This document shows positions 25,149-35,263 of a stretch of 64,000 nt of DNA, in pieces (within the stretch, counting starts at the first letter, position 1; every line of letters starts with the position of its first letter). Below the pieces are notes generated by a model that was not told where the DNA came from, did no database searches, and saw nothing but the letters and a program-made list of their open reading frames with translations. Made by a program: the position numbers and the translations under genes. Source of the stretch: Pseudarthrobacter polychromogenes (GTDB taxonomy: Bacteria; Actinomycetota; Actinomycetes; Actinomycetales; Micrococcaceae); NCBI RefSeq assembly GCF_014644495.1, contig NZ_BMKU01000008.1:124001-188000 (forward strand), written 5' to 3'.

Positions 25149-26026
25149 TGGACGCGGACAGCATTCTCGGCGCGATCTTCAGCTTCGAAAACTACGGCGA
25201 ACTCCTGGTGCTGGTGCAGAACTCCATCTGGGCCGGTGCCGTCCTGGGCCTCCTGGGCGGCCTGGTGGGGACCTTCGTGATGAAGCGCGACCTGGCGTTT
25301 GCGGTGCACGGCATCTCCGAGCTCTCCTTCGCCGGGGCTGCCTTTGCGCTGCTCATCGGCGCCGACATCGTGTTTGGATCGCTGATCGGGTCCGTCACCG
25401 CGGCGCTGCTACTGGGCCTGATGGGTGTCCGGGCCAGGGACAAAAACTCGATCATCGGCGTCATCATGCCATTCGGATTGGGGCTGGGCATCCTGTTCCT
25501 GTCCCTGTACGAAGGCCGGGCCGCCAATAAGTTCGGCCTGCTCACAGGACAGATCGTCTCCGTGGACACGGTCCAGCTGCAGGCGCTTGCCGGAACGGCC
25601 GTGGTGGTGATGGTGGCCCTGGTGGCCATCTGGCGGCCCCTGAATTTCGCCAGCGTGGATCCTGAACTTGCCGAGGCCCGCGGGGTTCCCGTGCGGACGC
25701 TTGCCATCGTCTTTATGGTCCTGCTGGGCGTCAGCGTGGCCCTGTCCATCCAGGTGGTGGGAGCCCTCCTGGTCCTGGCCCTGCTGATCACGCCTGCCGC
25801 GGCCGCGCTCCGGGTGACGTCCTCGCCGGTTGCCGTGGTGCTGCTCAGCGTGGCCTTTGCGATGACCGCCACCGTAGGCGGGATCCTGCTGGCGCTGGGA
25901 GGACGCATTCCCATCAGCCCCTATGTCACCACGCTGTCCTTCCTGATCTACGTGGTGTGCCGGGTGGTTGGGTCGGTGCGGGCCCGGAAGGGAATCAACG
26001 GGCGGGTCCTGGCGGGAACGGCTTAG
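25148..26026 (+). CDS. znuB: Zinc ABC transporter permease ZnuB
   Basis: 292-residue ABC-3 family permease with about eight hydrophobic segments. Family features include HGISELSFAGAAFALLIG near residue 55 and GALLVLALLITPAAAALRV near residue 205. Third gene of the znu operon; its 3' end overlaps the convergent zur gene by four bases. Confidence 0.94.
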   Translation: MDADSILGAIFSFENYGELLVLVQNSIWAGAVLGLLGGLVGTFVMKRDLAFAVHGISELSFAGAAFALLIGADIVFGSLIGSVTAALLLGLMGVRARDKNSIIGVIMPFGLGLGILFLSLYEGRAANKFGLLTGQIVSVDTVQLQALAGTAVVVMVALVAIWRPLNFASVDPELAEARGVPVRTLAIVFMVLLGVSVALSIQVVGALLVLALLITPAAAALRVTSSPVAVVLLSVAFAMTATVGGILLALGGRIPISPYVTTLSFLIYVVCRVVGSVRARKGINGRVLAGTA

Positions 26027-26487
26027 AGGCTGCCGGCGGCCTTGCGCGCCGTGCAGTCCGGACACAGGCCGAAGATCTCCACGGTGTGCGCCACCTCTGT
26101 GAACCCGTGCTCTGCGGCTGTGCGCGCCGCCCAGGTCTCCACCGCCGGAGCCTCCACTTCCACTGCCTTGCCGCAGTTCCGGCACAGCAGGTGATGGTGG
26201 TGTCCGGTAACGGCACAGCGGCGGTACACGGCTTCGCCGTCGCCGTTGCGCAGTACATCCACCAGGCCCTCGTCCGCGAGCGACTGGAGAATCCGGTAGG
26301 CGGTTGCCAGTGAGACCGAAACGCCCTGGTTCTGGAGGATCCGGTAGAGCTCCTGGGTGCTGACGAAATCGTCCAGCTCATCCAGGGCCGCGCTGACGGC
26401 CCTGCGCTGCTTCGTGACGCGCTGCTCCTTGCCGCTCCCCGTCCCCGGGGACGACGTGGTGGAATCAGCCTTGGCGCCGACGGGCAT
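26023..26487 (-). CDS. zur: Fur-family zinc regulator Zur
   Basis: 154-residue Fur-type repressor. Winged helix (about 22-85; TKQRRAVSAALDE, SLATAYRILQSLADEGLVD), then the metal/dimerisation domain with HHHHLLCRNCGKAVEV and a second cysteine pair CPDC near the C-terminus, which together form the structural zinc site. Assignment to Zur rather than Fur follows from the facing znuACB operon. It would repress that operon via the palindrome at 23274-23294. Confidence 0.93.
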   Translation of the reverse strand: MPVGAKADSTTSSPGTGSGKEQRVTKQRRAVSAALDELDDFVSTQELYRILQNQGVSVSLATAYRILQSLADEGLVDVLRNGDGEAVYRRCAVTGHHHHLLCRNCGKAVEVEAPAVETWAARTAAEHGFTEVAHTVEIFGLCPDCTARKAAGSL

Positions 26488-26581
26488 GGGTGGACTCGCT
26501 TCCTCAGGATGGTGGCAAAGATCCAGATTACCAGCCGGAGCTTCGTGGACATGGTCCCGGGGCGGACCCTAGGCTGGCGCT

Positions 26582-27238
26582 ATGAAGCTGACGAAGTACA
26601 CCCATTCCTGTGTCCGGCTGGAAAAAGACGGCAGGGTCCTGGTCCTGGATCCGGGCAACTTCTCGGAATCGGCTGAGGCCCTGCAGTCCGCTGAAGCGGT
26701 CCTGGTAACGCACGAGCATGCCGACCACATTGACGTTCCGGCCGTGGTGGACGCTTTGCGCGCAAACGCGGGACTGGCGGTCTTCGCCCCGGCGCGTGTT
26801 ACCGGCCAGCTGCAGGACAAGGCCACCGGCGAAGCCGCGCGCATTCACGCCGTGAACCCGGGCTCCACCTTCCAGGCGGCCGGTTTCACCATCCGCAGCT
26901 TCGGCGGCCAGCATGCCCTGATCCACCCGCAGATCCCCATTGTGGCCAACATCGGCTACCTGATTGACGACAATGTCTACCATCCGGGGGACTCCTTTGT
27001 GGTCCCGGACGGCATCAGCGTCAAGACGCTGCTGGTTCCCCTCCACGCGCCGTGGAGCAAGGCAGCCGAGGTGCTGGACTTCGTGATCGGCGTCAGGGCG
27101 CCGCGCGCATTCCAGATCCACGACGGGCTGCTCAACGAGAACGGCCTGAAGGTTGTGGAAGGCCATGTCCAGCGGATCGGTGCCAAATACGGCACCGAAT
27201 ACACGCACCTGGCAGCCCGGGAGTCTGTGGAGGTCTAG
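26582..27238 (+). CDS. MBL-fold metallo-hydrolase
   Basis: 218-residue compact metallo-beta-lactamase-fold protein. The metal motif THEHADHID near residue 41 is intact; further ligands are probably His in GGQHALIHP, Asp in YHPGDSF and His in [10 protein letters not shown]. It resembles UlaG/YtxP-type hydrolases without a signal peptide. The substrate is not predictable. Its TAG stop and that of the facing desulfhydrase gene share the sequence CTAG. Confidence 0.88.
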   Translation: MKLTKYTHSCVRLEKDGRVLVLDPGNFSESAEALQSAEAVLVTHEHADHIDVPAVVDALRANAGLAVFAPARVTGQLQDKATGEAARIHAVNPGSTFQAAGFTIRSFGGQHALIHPQIPIVANIGYLIDDNVYHPGDSFVVPDGISVKTLLVPLHAPWSKAAEVLDFVIGVRAPRAFQIHDGLLNENGLKVVEGHVQRIGAKYGTEYTHLAARESVEV

Positions 27239-28338
27239 GCCGGGTCTCCGGTCCAGGTGCCCGTGTCCATGAATTGCCGGAGGACCGCTTCGTACGGCGC
27301 AGGGTCCAGCCCCTGGGCGGCCAGCCAGTCCTGGTTGTAGTAGTTGCCTGCGTAGCGCTCACCGCCGTCGCACATCAGCGAAACGATGCTGCCTGAGCGG
27401 CCCGTGGCCACCATCTCTGCCACCAGCTGCCACACACCCCAGAGGTTGGTCCCGGTGGAGGGGCCGGCGTGGAGTCCCGCAAGGCCGTGGAGGTGGCGCA
27501 TCGCGGCCACTGACGCGGCGTCCGGCACCTGCACCATGCGGTCGATCACGGACGGCACGAAGCTGGGTTCCATCCGCGGCCGCCCGATTCCCTCGATCCG
27601 GGACGGCAGGCCTGCCGGCGCGCCGGAGGTGCCCCGCCAGCCCGGGTAGAACGCCGAATTTTCCGGATCCACCACCAGCAGTTGTGTTGGGTAGCTGTGG
27701 TAGCGGAGGTACCTGCCGATGGTGGCACTGGTTCCGCCGGTGCCGGCTCCCACCACGATCCACTGGGGTACAGGGTGTTCCTCCAGCGCGAGCTGGCCAA
27801 AGATCGATTCTGCAATGTTGTTGTTTCCCCGCCAGTCAGTTGCCCGCTCGGCGTAGGTGAACTGGTCCATGTAGTGGCCGTTGCAGGTCTCCGCGACCTC
27901 CTGGGCGGCCGCGTACACCTCGGACGCGTGCTCCACCAGCAGGCAGGACCCGCCGAACTGCTCGATCAGGGCGATTTTCTCGGGACTGGTGGTGCGTGCC
28001 ATCACGGCAACAAAGGGCAGGCCCAGGAGCTGCGCGAAATATGCCTCGGACACAGCCGTGCTGCCGCTGGAAGCCTCCACGATGGTGGTGTCCTCCCGGA
28101 TCCAGCCGTTCACCAGCCCGAAGAGAAACAGGGAGCGGGCCAGCCGGTGCTTGAGGCTGCCGGAGCGGTGCGTGGACTCGTCCTTGAGGTAGAGGTGGAC
28201 GCCCCAGTGCTCCGGAAGGGGGACAGCGTAGAGATGGGTGTCGGCGGAGCGGTTGTTTTCTGCCCTGATCTTGCGGATTGCCTGGTCCGCCCAGTCCCGG
28301 TCCGAGGTGTACCGGCTGGCGCTGTGCTCGATCTTCAC
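27235..28338 (-). CDS. PLP-dependent cysteine synthase-family enzyme, Cds1-like
   Basis: 367 residues, fold type II PLP enzyme. PLP lysine in [13 protein letters not shown] near residue 64; Ser/Asn site [16 protein letters not shown]; phosphate loop [13 protein letters not shown]. The pattern fits mycobacterial Cds1, an L-cysteine desulfhydrase releasing sulfide, pyruvate and ammonia, better than true CysK or CysM. A divergent sulfurtransferase gene supports a role in sulfur metabolism. Function assigned by resemblance, not by experiment in this organism. Confidence 0.82.
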   Translation of the reverse strand: MKIEHSASRYTSDRDWADQAIRKIRAENNRSADTHLYAVPLPEHWGVHLYLKDESTHRSGSLKHRLARSLFLFGLVNGWIREDTTIVEASSGSTAVSEAYFAQLLGLPFVAVMARTTSPEKIALIEQFGGSCLLVEHASEVYAAAQEVAETCNGHYMDQFTYAERATDWRGNNNIAESIFGQLALEEHPVPQWIVVGAGTGGTSATIGRYLRYHSYPTQLLVVDPENSAFYPGWRGTSGAPAGLPSRIEGIGRPRMEPSFVPSVIDRMVQVPDAASVAAMRHLHGLAGLHAGPSTGTNLWGVWQLVAEMVATGRSGSIVSLMCDGGERYAGNYYNQDWLAAQGLDPAPYEAVLRQFMDTGTWTGDPA

Positions 28339-28414
28339 CGCACCAGCCTACCCGGGGCTGTAAGGGCTGCCGTTAGAGTGGAGCCGTTGGACCTACCACC
28401 GCTGGAGGAGTGCA

Positions 28415-29311
28415 GTGAACCCCCTGATGGATGTTGCCGGGCTGCAGGCCCGCCTTGCGGATCACCGGCGCACGGTACTGCTGGATGTGCGTTGGGCGCT
28501 GGGCGATCCCCACGGCTACCGCCACTACCTGCAGGAGCACCTGCCGGGTGCCGTGTTTGTGGACCTGCAGACAGAACTTGCTGCCCCTGCAGTTCCCGAA
28601 CGGGGCCGCCACCCGCTGCCGGCGGCCGAGGATTTCGAAGCGGGCGCCCGGCGCTGGGGCATCAACGACGGTGACGTCGTGGTGGCCTACGATGACAGCG
28701 GCAACATGGCGGCGGCGCGGGTGTGGTGGATGCTCCGTAACGCCGGGCTGGCGGAGGTATACCTGCTCGACGGCGGCCTGGCCGCCTGGCGTGCCGCGGG
28801 GCTTCCGCTCGAAGCGGGGCCCGTTGTTCCGGAGCCCGGCCGTGTGCATCTGACGAACGGGAAGATGCCGGCCATCGACGCCGCCGCAGCCGCCGCCTGG
28901 CCGGACGCGGGCCTCCTGCTGGACGCACGGGCGGGGGAGAGGTACCGCGGCGAGTTTGAGCCCATCGATCCGCGGGCCGGGCATATTCCCGGGGCTATCA
29001 GTGCGCCGACATCGGAAAACGTGGACGGCAACGGGCGGTTCCTGGCCGCTGGCGCGTTGCGCCGCCGGTTTGAGTCGCTGGGTGTCCGCGACGGAGTGCA
29101 GGTCGCGGTGTACTGCGGATCCGGGGTTACTGCCGCCCATGAAGTCGCAGCCCTGGAAATCGCCGGATTCCCCGCTGCACTCTATCCGGGCTCCTTCTCG
29201 GAGTGGTCCAACAACCCGGCCCTGCCCGTGGCCACCGGGGCTGAACCGGGCCGCGGCAGCGGATGGCCGGGTGGCACCACGCCTCCGGGCAAGGGTAGCG
29301 TCGCACTATGA
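28415..29311 (+). CDS. Sulfurtransferase with two rhodanese domains
   Basis: 298 residues, tandem rhodanese domains: the first (about 10-135) lacks the catalytic Cys, the second (about 150-285) has the active-site loop YCGSGVTA. Such enzymes move sulfur from thiosulfate or 3-mercaptopyruvate to cyanide or thiols. GTG 28415 has GGAGGAG five bases upstream. Divergent from the Cds1-like gene and overlapping the next gene by four bases (ATGA). Confidence 0.92.
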   Translation: MNPLMDVAGLQARLADHRRTVLLDVRWALGDPHGYRHYLQEHLPGAVFVDLQTELAAPAVPERGRHPLPAAEDFEAGARRWGINDGDVVVAYDDSGNMAAARVWWMLRNAGLAEVYLLDGGLAAWRAAGLPLEAGPVVPEPGRVHLTNGKMPAIDAAAAAAWPDAGLLLDARAGERYRGEFEPIDPRAGHIPGAISAPTSENVDGNGRFLAAGALRRRFESLGVRDGVQVAVYCGSGVTAAHEVAALEIAGFPAALYPGSFSEWSNNPALPVATGAEPGRGSGWPGGTTPPGKGSVAL

Positions 29312-30456
29312 CTCCAGGACGCCCCGTACCTCCGCCCCTTGCACACCCTGCCACCCCTTTGACGGCGGCGTCCGGAGGAGGCGTTCCAGCGGCCGCTTAC
29401 GGCGCAACGTCCCCGGACAGCGGGTTGGTGCCGCTGACCCTTGCCCGGCGCACCCCCCAAGCCGACGACGTCGAAATAGCCATCGAATTCTGCGGCCTGT
29501 GCCACTCGGATGTGCACGCCACCCGCGGCGAGTGGGGCGGCAGTACCTGGCCGCTGGTGCCCGGACACGAGATCGTGGGCACCGTCAGCCGGGTGGGTTC
29601 CGCTGTTGTGGACTTCGCCGTGGGTGACCGGGTGGGCGTGGGGTGCATCGTCGATTCGTGCCGTCACTGCGAAAGCTGCCTGGACGGCCTTGAGCAGTAC
29701 TGCGAAAACGGCATGACCGGCACCTACGGTGCCGTGGACCGCCGTAACGGTGACGCCGTTACCCAGGGCGGCTACTCCTCGTCCATCGTGGTGGACCGGC
29801 GCTACGTCCTGCGGGTGCCGGAATCGCTTGACCCTGCCTCCGCTGCGCCACTGCTCTGCGCGGGAGTGACGACCTTCTCCCCGCTGCGGCACTTCGAGGT
29901 CGAAGACGGCGATGTTGTGGGCGTGGTGGGGCTGGGCGGCCTGGGCCACATGGCCGTCAAGCTTGCCAAGGCCATGGGCGCAACGGTGGTGGTGTTCACG
30001 ACGTCGGAGGCCAAGGTTGCGGCCGCCCTTGAGCTCGGCGCGGACGAGGTTGTCCTGTCCCGGGACGAGGACGCGATGGCCGCAGCCAACCGCACCATCG
30101 ATCTCATCATCGACACCGTGGCAGCTCCGCACGACCTCAACCCCTACTTCCGGACACTCCGCGTTGACGGTGCGCTCTTCCAGCTGGGGCTCCCCTCGGA
30201 GCCGATGCCGCCCGTCAACCCCGGCGCACTGATCCGGCGCCGGATTGCCTACGCCGGCTCCCTCATCGGCGGCATTGCAGAAACCCAGGAGATGCTGGAC
30301 TTCTGCGCGGAGCACGGAGTGGCCGCGGAGATCGAGATGGTCCGCGCCGACCAGCTCAACGAAGCCTACGACCGGATGGTGGCAGGCGATGTGAAATACC
30401 GGTTTGTGCTGGACACCAGCACCCTGCACGCACCCGCCAAGGAGGCACACGCATGA
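29308..30456 (+). CDS. Zinc-dependent alcohol dehydrogenase (CAD/YahK type)
   Basis: 382-residue medium-chain dehydrogenase. Catalytic zinc ligands: CGLCHSDVHAT and GHEIVG; structural zinc: CRHCESCLDGLEQYC. NAD(P) motif GVVGLGGLGHMAVKLA near residue 208. Resembles broad-range aldehyde reductases of the cinnamyl-alcohol-dehydrogenase group. About 30 residues of low-complexity Pro/Ala precede the domain, so a later start is possible. Overlaps both neighbours by four bases. Confidence 0.9.
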   Translation: MTPGRPVPPPLAHPATPLTAASGGGVPAAAYGATSPDSGLVPLTLARRTPQADDVEIAIEFCGLCHSDVHATRGEWGGSTWPLVPGHEIVGTVSRVGSAVVDFAVGDRVGVGCIVDSCRHCESCLDGLEQYCENGMTGTYGAVDRRNGDAVTQGGYSSSIVVDRRYVLRVPESLDPASAAPLLCAGVTTFSPLRHFEVEDGDVVGVVGLGGLGHMAVKLAKAMGATVVVFTTSEAKVAAALELGADEVVLSRDEDAMAAANRTIDLIIDTVAAPHDLNPYFRTLRVDGALFQLGLPSEPMPPVNPGALIRRRIAYAGSLIGGIAETQEMLDFCAEHGVAAEIEMVRADQLNEAYDRMVAGDVKYRFVLDTSTLHAPAKEAHA

Positions 30457-30878
30457 GCACACTGTTTACCAGGATCCTGAACGGCGAAATCCCCGGCCGC
30501 TTTGTCTGGCGGGAACCGGAGGTAGCTGCCTTCCTCACCACCGGGCCGCTCGCGGATGGCCACACGCTGGTGGTCCCCACCGAGGAAGTGGACCGCTGGA
30601 CCGACGCATCCCCGGAGACATTGGCCAAGGTCATGGAAGTGGCCCGCCGGATCGGCGCGGTCCAGGTGGAGGTCTTCGACGCGGCGCGGGCAGGCCTGAT
30701 TGTGGCCGGCTATGAGATCAACCATCTCCACGTGCACGTCTGGCCTTCCCGGAGCATGGCCGAGTTCAACTTCGCCACCGCGGACCAGAACCCGGCCCCG
30801 GACGTCCTGGACGCCAATGCGGAGAAACTCCGCCAGGGCCTCCGGGCTGCGGGATACGGCGAGTTCGTTCCGGCCTGA
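30453..30878 (+). CDS. HIT-family nucleotide-binding protein
   Basis: 141-residue histidine-triad protein, a purine nucleotide hydrolase or transferase. The triad is INHLHVHVWP near residue 90. N-terminal FTRILNGEIPGRFVWRE is standard. Third gene of the rhodanese-dehydrogenase-HIT operon, overlapping its predecessor by ATGA. Confidence 0.93.
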   Translation: MSTLFTRILNGEIPGRFVWREPEVAAFLTTGPLADGHTLVVPTEEVDRWTDASPETLAKVMEVARRIGAVQVEVFDAARAGLIVAGYEINHLHVHVWPSRSMAEFNFATADQNPAPDVLDANAEKLRQGLRAAGYGEFVPA

Positions 30879-30890
30879 CCTCCAGTCCGG

Positions 30891-30914
30891 CGTGGACCCG
30901 GCTGCGGGTCCGCG
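30891..30914. terminator. Bidirectional hairpin between HIT gene and hrpA
   Basis: GGACCCG (30894-30900) and CGGGTCC (30905-30911) with a GCTG loop, extended by GCG/CGC; about 11 bp including a G-T pair. No clear T-tract, so a weak call. Confidence 0.4.
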
Positions 30915-30935
30915 CCGCGACAGGGGGAGGGACTC

Positions 30936-33900
30936 CTAGGCCGGGGCCAGCGCCTTGTTGAGCACGGCACGGATGCGCTTCTCGGACACCGAGTACGCTG
31001 TTCCGAGCTCGACGGCGAACAGGCTCACCCGGAGTTCTTCGAGCATCCAGCGCACCTGGGTTAATTCAGGTCCGGCCTTGCGTCCCGGAAGCAGTGCAGA
31101 CACGGCGTCGTCGTAGTCGTCCTCGAGCCGCTGCACCACGGCCATGTTGAGGGCATCCCGCTGGACGTTGCCCGGCAGGCGTTCCAGCCGCTTTTCGATG
31201 GCGGAAAGGTACCTGGGGAGCTGGCTGAGCTGTGCATAGCCCGTCCGTGCTACAAAGCCCGGATACACCAGCTGCTCCAGTTGGCTCTTGACGTCATTGA
31301 GGGCAGAAATCAGCGCCAGGCTGGTGGTCCCCTTCAGCTGCTTTTCGATCCGCCGGGTGCTGGCAAGGATGCGCTCCACTACGGCCGTCACACTGAACAC
31401 CGTATCGATCAGTTCTGCCCGGACCACCTCATACAGGCGGTCAAAGGACGCCCGGTCCCACGGCAGTTCCTGGGGCGTGAGCTTGTCGATGGCAGCCAGC
31501 GCACAGTCGGCAATCAAGGCCGAGACGGAGCCGTGCGGGTTCTGGCTGAACGTCAGTTTCTCGGTGTTGCTCAAGTGCTCCAGCACGTAGCGGTCCGGTG
31601 CAGGGACGCGCAGGGCCAGCAGGCGGATGACGCCCCCGCGCATCGCTTCCGCCTGTTCTGCCGCCGTCTGGAACACCCGGAGCGCCACCGACGTTCCCTG
31701 GTCCACAGGCGCCGGGTATCCCGTGACGGTGTGGCCCTTGACTGAGTTGCTCACCTGCCGCTGAAGGGTCCCGAAATTCCATTCCGCCAGGCCGTCCTGC
31801 TCCCTGAAACCGGCTGCAACTGCGGTTCCCGGCACCGTGGCCGGCTGCTGTGCCCCGGGGGAACCGCCGCCGAACGCTGTCCCGGACGCCTGCGCCGCTT
31901 TCCTGCCGTTGCCGGAGGACTTGCCGCTGCCGGGTGCCGTGGAGGCGGGCGTGGCGCCGAGGGATTCGGCAATGGCCCGCCGGGTGGCCGGAGCCAGCTT
32001 CTCCTGCAAGGCTGCGAGGTCCTTGCCCTCATCCAGGACCTTGCCCCTGCTGTCCACCACCTTGAAGGACACGCGCAGGTGGGCCGGGACGGCATCCCAG
32101 TTCCACGATCCAGGCGGGACGATATGCCCGCGGATGCGGCGCAGGGCAAGCTCAAGGGACGGCTCCAGGTCATCGGCCGCCGGATCAAAGTCGGCTTCCA
32201 GCACTGCCACTGCCTGGCGCGCCACGTCCGGGGCAGGAACGAAGTTCTTCCGGATCTGCTTGGGCAGCGACTTGATCAGGGCTGTCACCAGCTCCACGCG
32301 CTGCCCGGGGATCAGCCAGCGGAAGGCTTTGTCGTCCAGCTGGTTGAGGAACAGGACCGGCACTTCGGCGGTAACGCCGTCGGAGGGGTTGGGCGGTGAC
32401 CCCGGAGCCACGGGGTGGAACTCGTAGCTCAGCGGAAGCTCGAAGCCCTTGTGTACCCAGGTTTTGGGGTAGGCGGAATCATCGAGGCCGTCCGCGTCGT
32501 CGCTGAGGAGGAGCGACTTGTCGTAATCCAGGAGGTCGGGGTTCTTCTGCCGTGCCTCCTTCCACCACTTGTCGAAGTGCCGCTCGGACACCACGTCAGG
32601 TCCGATCCGCGCATCGTAGAACTCGAACAGCGTCTCGTCATCCACCAGGAGGTCCCGGCGGCGCATCCTGGCCTCCAGCTCCTCAACCTCATGCAGGAGG
32701 GCCCGGTTGCGGTGGAAGAACTTGTGGTGGGTTTTCCAGTCGCCTTCCACCAGGGCATGCCGGATGAAGAGTTCCCGGGCGACGACGGGGTCAACCCTGC
32801 CGTAGTTGATCCTGCGCTGGGCGATGATGGGCACGCCGTAGAGGGTGACCTTTTCGTAGGCCATCACTGCACCCTGCCGGGTGGACCAGTGGGGTTCGCT
32901 GTAGCTGCGCTTCACCAGGTCCGGTGCCACCTGTTCGGCCCACACAGGATCGAACTTCGCAGCCACCCTCGCCCAGAGGCGGCTGGTCTCGACGAGCTCC
33001 GCCGCCATCACGAACGTGGGCGACTTCTTGAAGAGGGCCGAGCCGGGGAAGATGGCGAACCGGCTGCCCCGGGCACCTGCATATTCGCGCTTGCGTTCGT
33101 CAAGGATGCCGATGTGGCTCAGGAGCCCGGAAAGAAGGCTGATGTGGATGCCCTCGTGGTTGCCTACGGGATCGGCAAGGCGCTTGTTGTCGAGGCTGAT
33201 GCCCAGGGGCCGGGCGAGTTGCCGCAACTGGGCAAACAGGTCCTGCCACTCCCGGACCCGGAGGTAATTGATGAACTCGGCCCGGCACATCCGGCGGAAG
33301 GCCGACGAGGACAGCTCCTGCTGCTTCTCCTGGATGTAGTTCCAGAGGTTAAGGAAGCCTGTGAAGTCCGAGTTCTCGTCCTTGAACCGGTTGTGCTTTT
33401 CCGCCGCGAGTTGCTGCTTGTCGGTTGGACGCTCGCGCGGGTCCTGGATGGTGAGGGCAGCTGCCAGGATCATCACTTCGCGGACGCAGCCGCGTTTTCC
33501 CGCCTCCGCGATCATCCGGCCCAGCCTGGGGTCTACCGGCAGCTGGGCGAGCTGCTGCCCGATGGCGGTGAGTCCGCCCCCGCTTTTCGCCCCGTCCGTG
33601 CCGTTCTGCGGCCGGGCGGCAGCGAGGGCGCCGAGTTCGCGGAGCAGCGTGACGCCGTCGTTGATTGCCCGCGTTTCAGGTGGTTCCACGAACGGGAAGT
33701 TTTCGACGTCCTTGGGGCCGCGGGCCACTCCCATGGCGGTCATCTGGAGGATGACGGCAGCGAGGTTGGTCCGCAGGATCTCCGGGTCCGTGTAGAGGGG
33801 CCGGGACTCGAAGTCTTCCTCCGAGTAGAGGCGGATGGCGATGCCGTCCGAGACGCGGCCGCACCGCCCCGAACGCTGGTTGGCGGACGCCTGCGAGACC

Positions 33901-34931
33901 CGCTCGATGGGCAGGCGCTGGACCTTGGTGCGGTGCGAGTACCTGGAGATGCGGGCGGTTCCGGTGTCGATCACGTATTTGATGCCCGGCACGGTCAGCG
34001 AGGTTTCGGCCACGTTGGTGGCCAGTACGATCCGCCGCTTGTTGCCCGGGTGGAACACCTTGTGTTGTTCCTGCAGGCTCAGGCGGGCGAAGAGCGGAAG
34101 GACTTCCGTTCCGGCTAGCCGGCGGTTGGACTGAATGCGGGCCTGCAGCGCGTCGGCCGCATCCCGGATCTCGCGCTCGCCGGAAAAGAAGACCAGGATG
34201 TCGCCGGGTGCTTCGGCGGCAAGTTCGTCGACGGCGTCGCAGACGGCGTCGAGCGGGTCGCGGTCTTCCTCGAGTTCGTCGTCGGAACCATTTTCATCAT
34301 CGGGGCCAGCACCACCGGGCGGCTGCGACAGCGGGCGGTAGCGGATCTCCACGGGGTAGGTCCGCCCGGAGACCTCGACGATGGGGGCGGGTTGGTCGGG
34401 GGTGCCGAAATGGTTGGCAAACCGTTGGGGGTCGATGGTGGCGGAGGTGATGATCACCTTGAGGTCCGGCCGCTGCGGCAGGATCCGCTTTAAGTAGCCC
34501 AGGATGAAGTCGATGTTCAGGCTGCGCTCGTGGGCCTCATCGATGATGATGGCGTTGTACTTACGGAGCAGCTTGTCCCGCTGGATTTCCGCCAGCAGGA
34601 TGCCGTCCGTCATCAGCTTGACCTTTGTGGCGCGGCTGACTTCCCCGGTGAAGCGGACCTGGAAGCCCACTTCCTGCCCGATGTCCACGCCCAGTTCCTC
34701 GGCGATGCGCTCAGCCACGGTGCGCGCGGCCAGCCGGCGGGGCTGAGTATGGCCTATCAGGCCATTCTCGCCCAGCCCAAGCTCAAGGCACATCTTGGGA
34801 ATCTGGGTGGTCTTACCGGAGCCGGTCTCGCCGGCAATGATGGTGACCTGGTGAGCTGCGATGGCTGCCATCAGGTCTTCGCGCCGTTCGGAGACCGGCA
34901 GCTCAGCGGGATAGGCGATGTGAAGTGTCAT
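30936..34931 (-). CDS. hrpA: DEAH-box ATP-dependent RNA helicase HrpA
   Basis: 1331-residue helicase acting on RNA/mRNA and collided ribosomes in better studied bacteria. Motif I GETGSGKTTQIPK (near residue 37), DEAH motif IIIDEAHERSLN, motif III TSATIDPQRFA, motif VI QRSGRCGRVSDG. Then HA2 and OB-like domains and the long HrpA-specific C-terminal region. A Gly/Ser/Ala-rich linker lies about two thirds along the sequence (SGNGRKAAQASGTAFGGG). Full length; starts at ATG 34931. Confidence 0.96.
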   Translation of the reverse strand: MTLHIAYPAELPVSERREDLMAAIAAHQVTIIAGETGSGKTTQIPKMCLELGLGENGLIGHTQPRRLAARTVAERIAEELGVDIGQEVGFQVRFTGEVSRATKVKLMTDGILLAEIQRDKLLRKYNAIIIDEAHERSLNIDFILGYLKRILPQRPDLKVIITSATIDPQRFANHFGTPDQPAPIVEVSGRTYPVEIRYRPLSQPPGGAGPDDENGSDDELEEDRDPLDAVCDAVDELAAEAPGDILVFFSGEREIRDAADALQARIQSNRRLAGTEVLPLFARLSLQEQHKVFHPGNKRRIVLATNVAETSLTVPGIKYVIDTGTARISRYSHRTKVQRLPIERVSQASANQRSGRCGRVSDGIAIRLYSEEDFESRPLYTDPEILRTNLAAVILQMTAMGVARGPKDVENFPFVEPPETRAINDGVTLLRELGALAAARPQNGTDGAKSGGGLTAIGQQLAQLPVDPRLGRMIAEAGKRGCVREVMILAAALTIQDPRERPTDKQQLAAEKHNRFKDENSDFTGFLNLWNYIQEKQQELSSSAFRRMCRAEFINYLRVREWQDLFAQLRQLARPLGISLDNKRLADPVGNHEGIHISLLSGLLSHIGILDERKREYAGARGSRFAIFPGSALFKKSPTFVMAAELVETSRLWARVAAKFDPVWAEQVAPDLVKRSYSEPHWSTRQGAVMAYEKVTLYGVPIIAQRRINYGRVDPVVARELFIRHALVEGDWKTHHKFFHRNRALLHEVEELEARMRRRDLLVDDETLFEFYDARIGPDVVSERHFDKWWKEARQKNPDLLDYDKSLLLSDDADGLDDSAYPKTWVHKGFELPLSYEFHPVAPGSPPNPSDGVTAEVPVLFLNQLDDKAFRWLIPGQRVELVTALIKSLPKQIRKNFVPAPDVARQAVAVLEADFDPAADDLEPSLELALRRIRGHIVPPGSWNWDAVPAHLRVSFKVVDSRGKVLDEGKDLAALQEKLAPATRRAIAESLGATPASTAPGSGKSSGNGRKAAQASGTAFGGGSPGAQQPATVPGTAVAAGFREQDGLAEWNFGTLQRQVSNSVKGHTVTGYPAPVDQGTSVALRVFQTAAEQAEAMRGGVIRLLALRVPAPDRYVLEHLSNTEKLTFSQNPHGSVSALIADCALAAIDKLTPQELPWDRASFDRLYEVVRAELIDTVFSVTAVVERILASTRRIEKQLKGTTSLALISALNDVKSQLEQLVYPGFVARTGYAQLSQLPRYLSAIEKRLERLPGNVQRDALNMAVVQRLEDDYDDAVSALLPGRKAGPELTQVRWMLEELRVSLFAVELGTAYSVSEKRIRAVLNKALAPA

Positions 34932-35021
34932 GTCTGCTGACAGTCTACTGCGGGAGCCCGGGCATCCCGCTTCGACTGCCTGCAGTTGCGGCCCTTGCTG
35001 GCTGGAGGAGGTGCTGCCGGC

Positions 35022-35189
35022 TTAGAAGACGCGGAGCGTGTAGTTGATGCTGGGAAGGTCCAGGGCGGACCACGCTTCGTGGGATTCCACTGGAGGCGTA
35101 TGTCCCCTTCCGTCACGCAGAAGCGCTGAAACGGTGGCGGCGAGAACGAGGAGGATCACGATGAGGAGGGCGGTTACGAGGAGTTCCAT
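35022..35189 (-). CDS. Small single-pass membrane protein (55 aa)
   Basis: 55-residue protein: one hydrophobic helix at the N-terminus (MELLVTALLIVILLVLAATV), then a hydrophilic tail ending SINYTLRVF. Start at ATG 35189 with GGAGG three to four bases upstream. It lies between hrpA and a divergent GlxA-type regulator. No family recognised; coding status rests on ribosome binding site and composition only. Confidence 0.55.
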   Translation of the reverse strand: MELLVTALLIVILLVLAATVSALLRDGRGHTPPVESHEAWSALDLPSINYTLRVF

Positions 35190-35225
35190 GCCTCCATGCT
35201 TCTCCTGTCAACAGCTGGACAGAAG

Positions 35226-35263
35226 TGGCAGAAATGCCTAAAAAGCTTAAATTCCTGCCACAA
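35226..35263. promoter_or_regulatory. Inverted repeat ahead of the GlxA-type regulator
   Basis: GTGGCAGAAAT (35226-35236) and AATTCCTGCCAC (ending at 35262) are inverted copies with one-base offsets, centred on AAGCTT. Located between the divergent 55-aa gene and the regulator gene, right before its ATG; plausible operator, perhaps autoregulatory. Confidence 0.45.

Noticed and set aside
29182..30462. 426-codon minus-strand open frame
   Set aside because: Antisense shadow of the alcohol dehydrogenase; rich in His/Val/Gly as typical of reverse frames in GC-rich genes.
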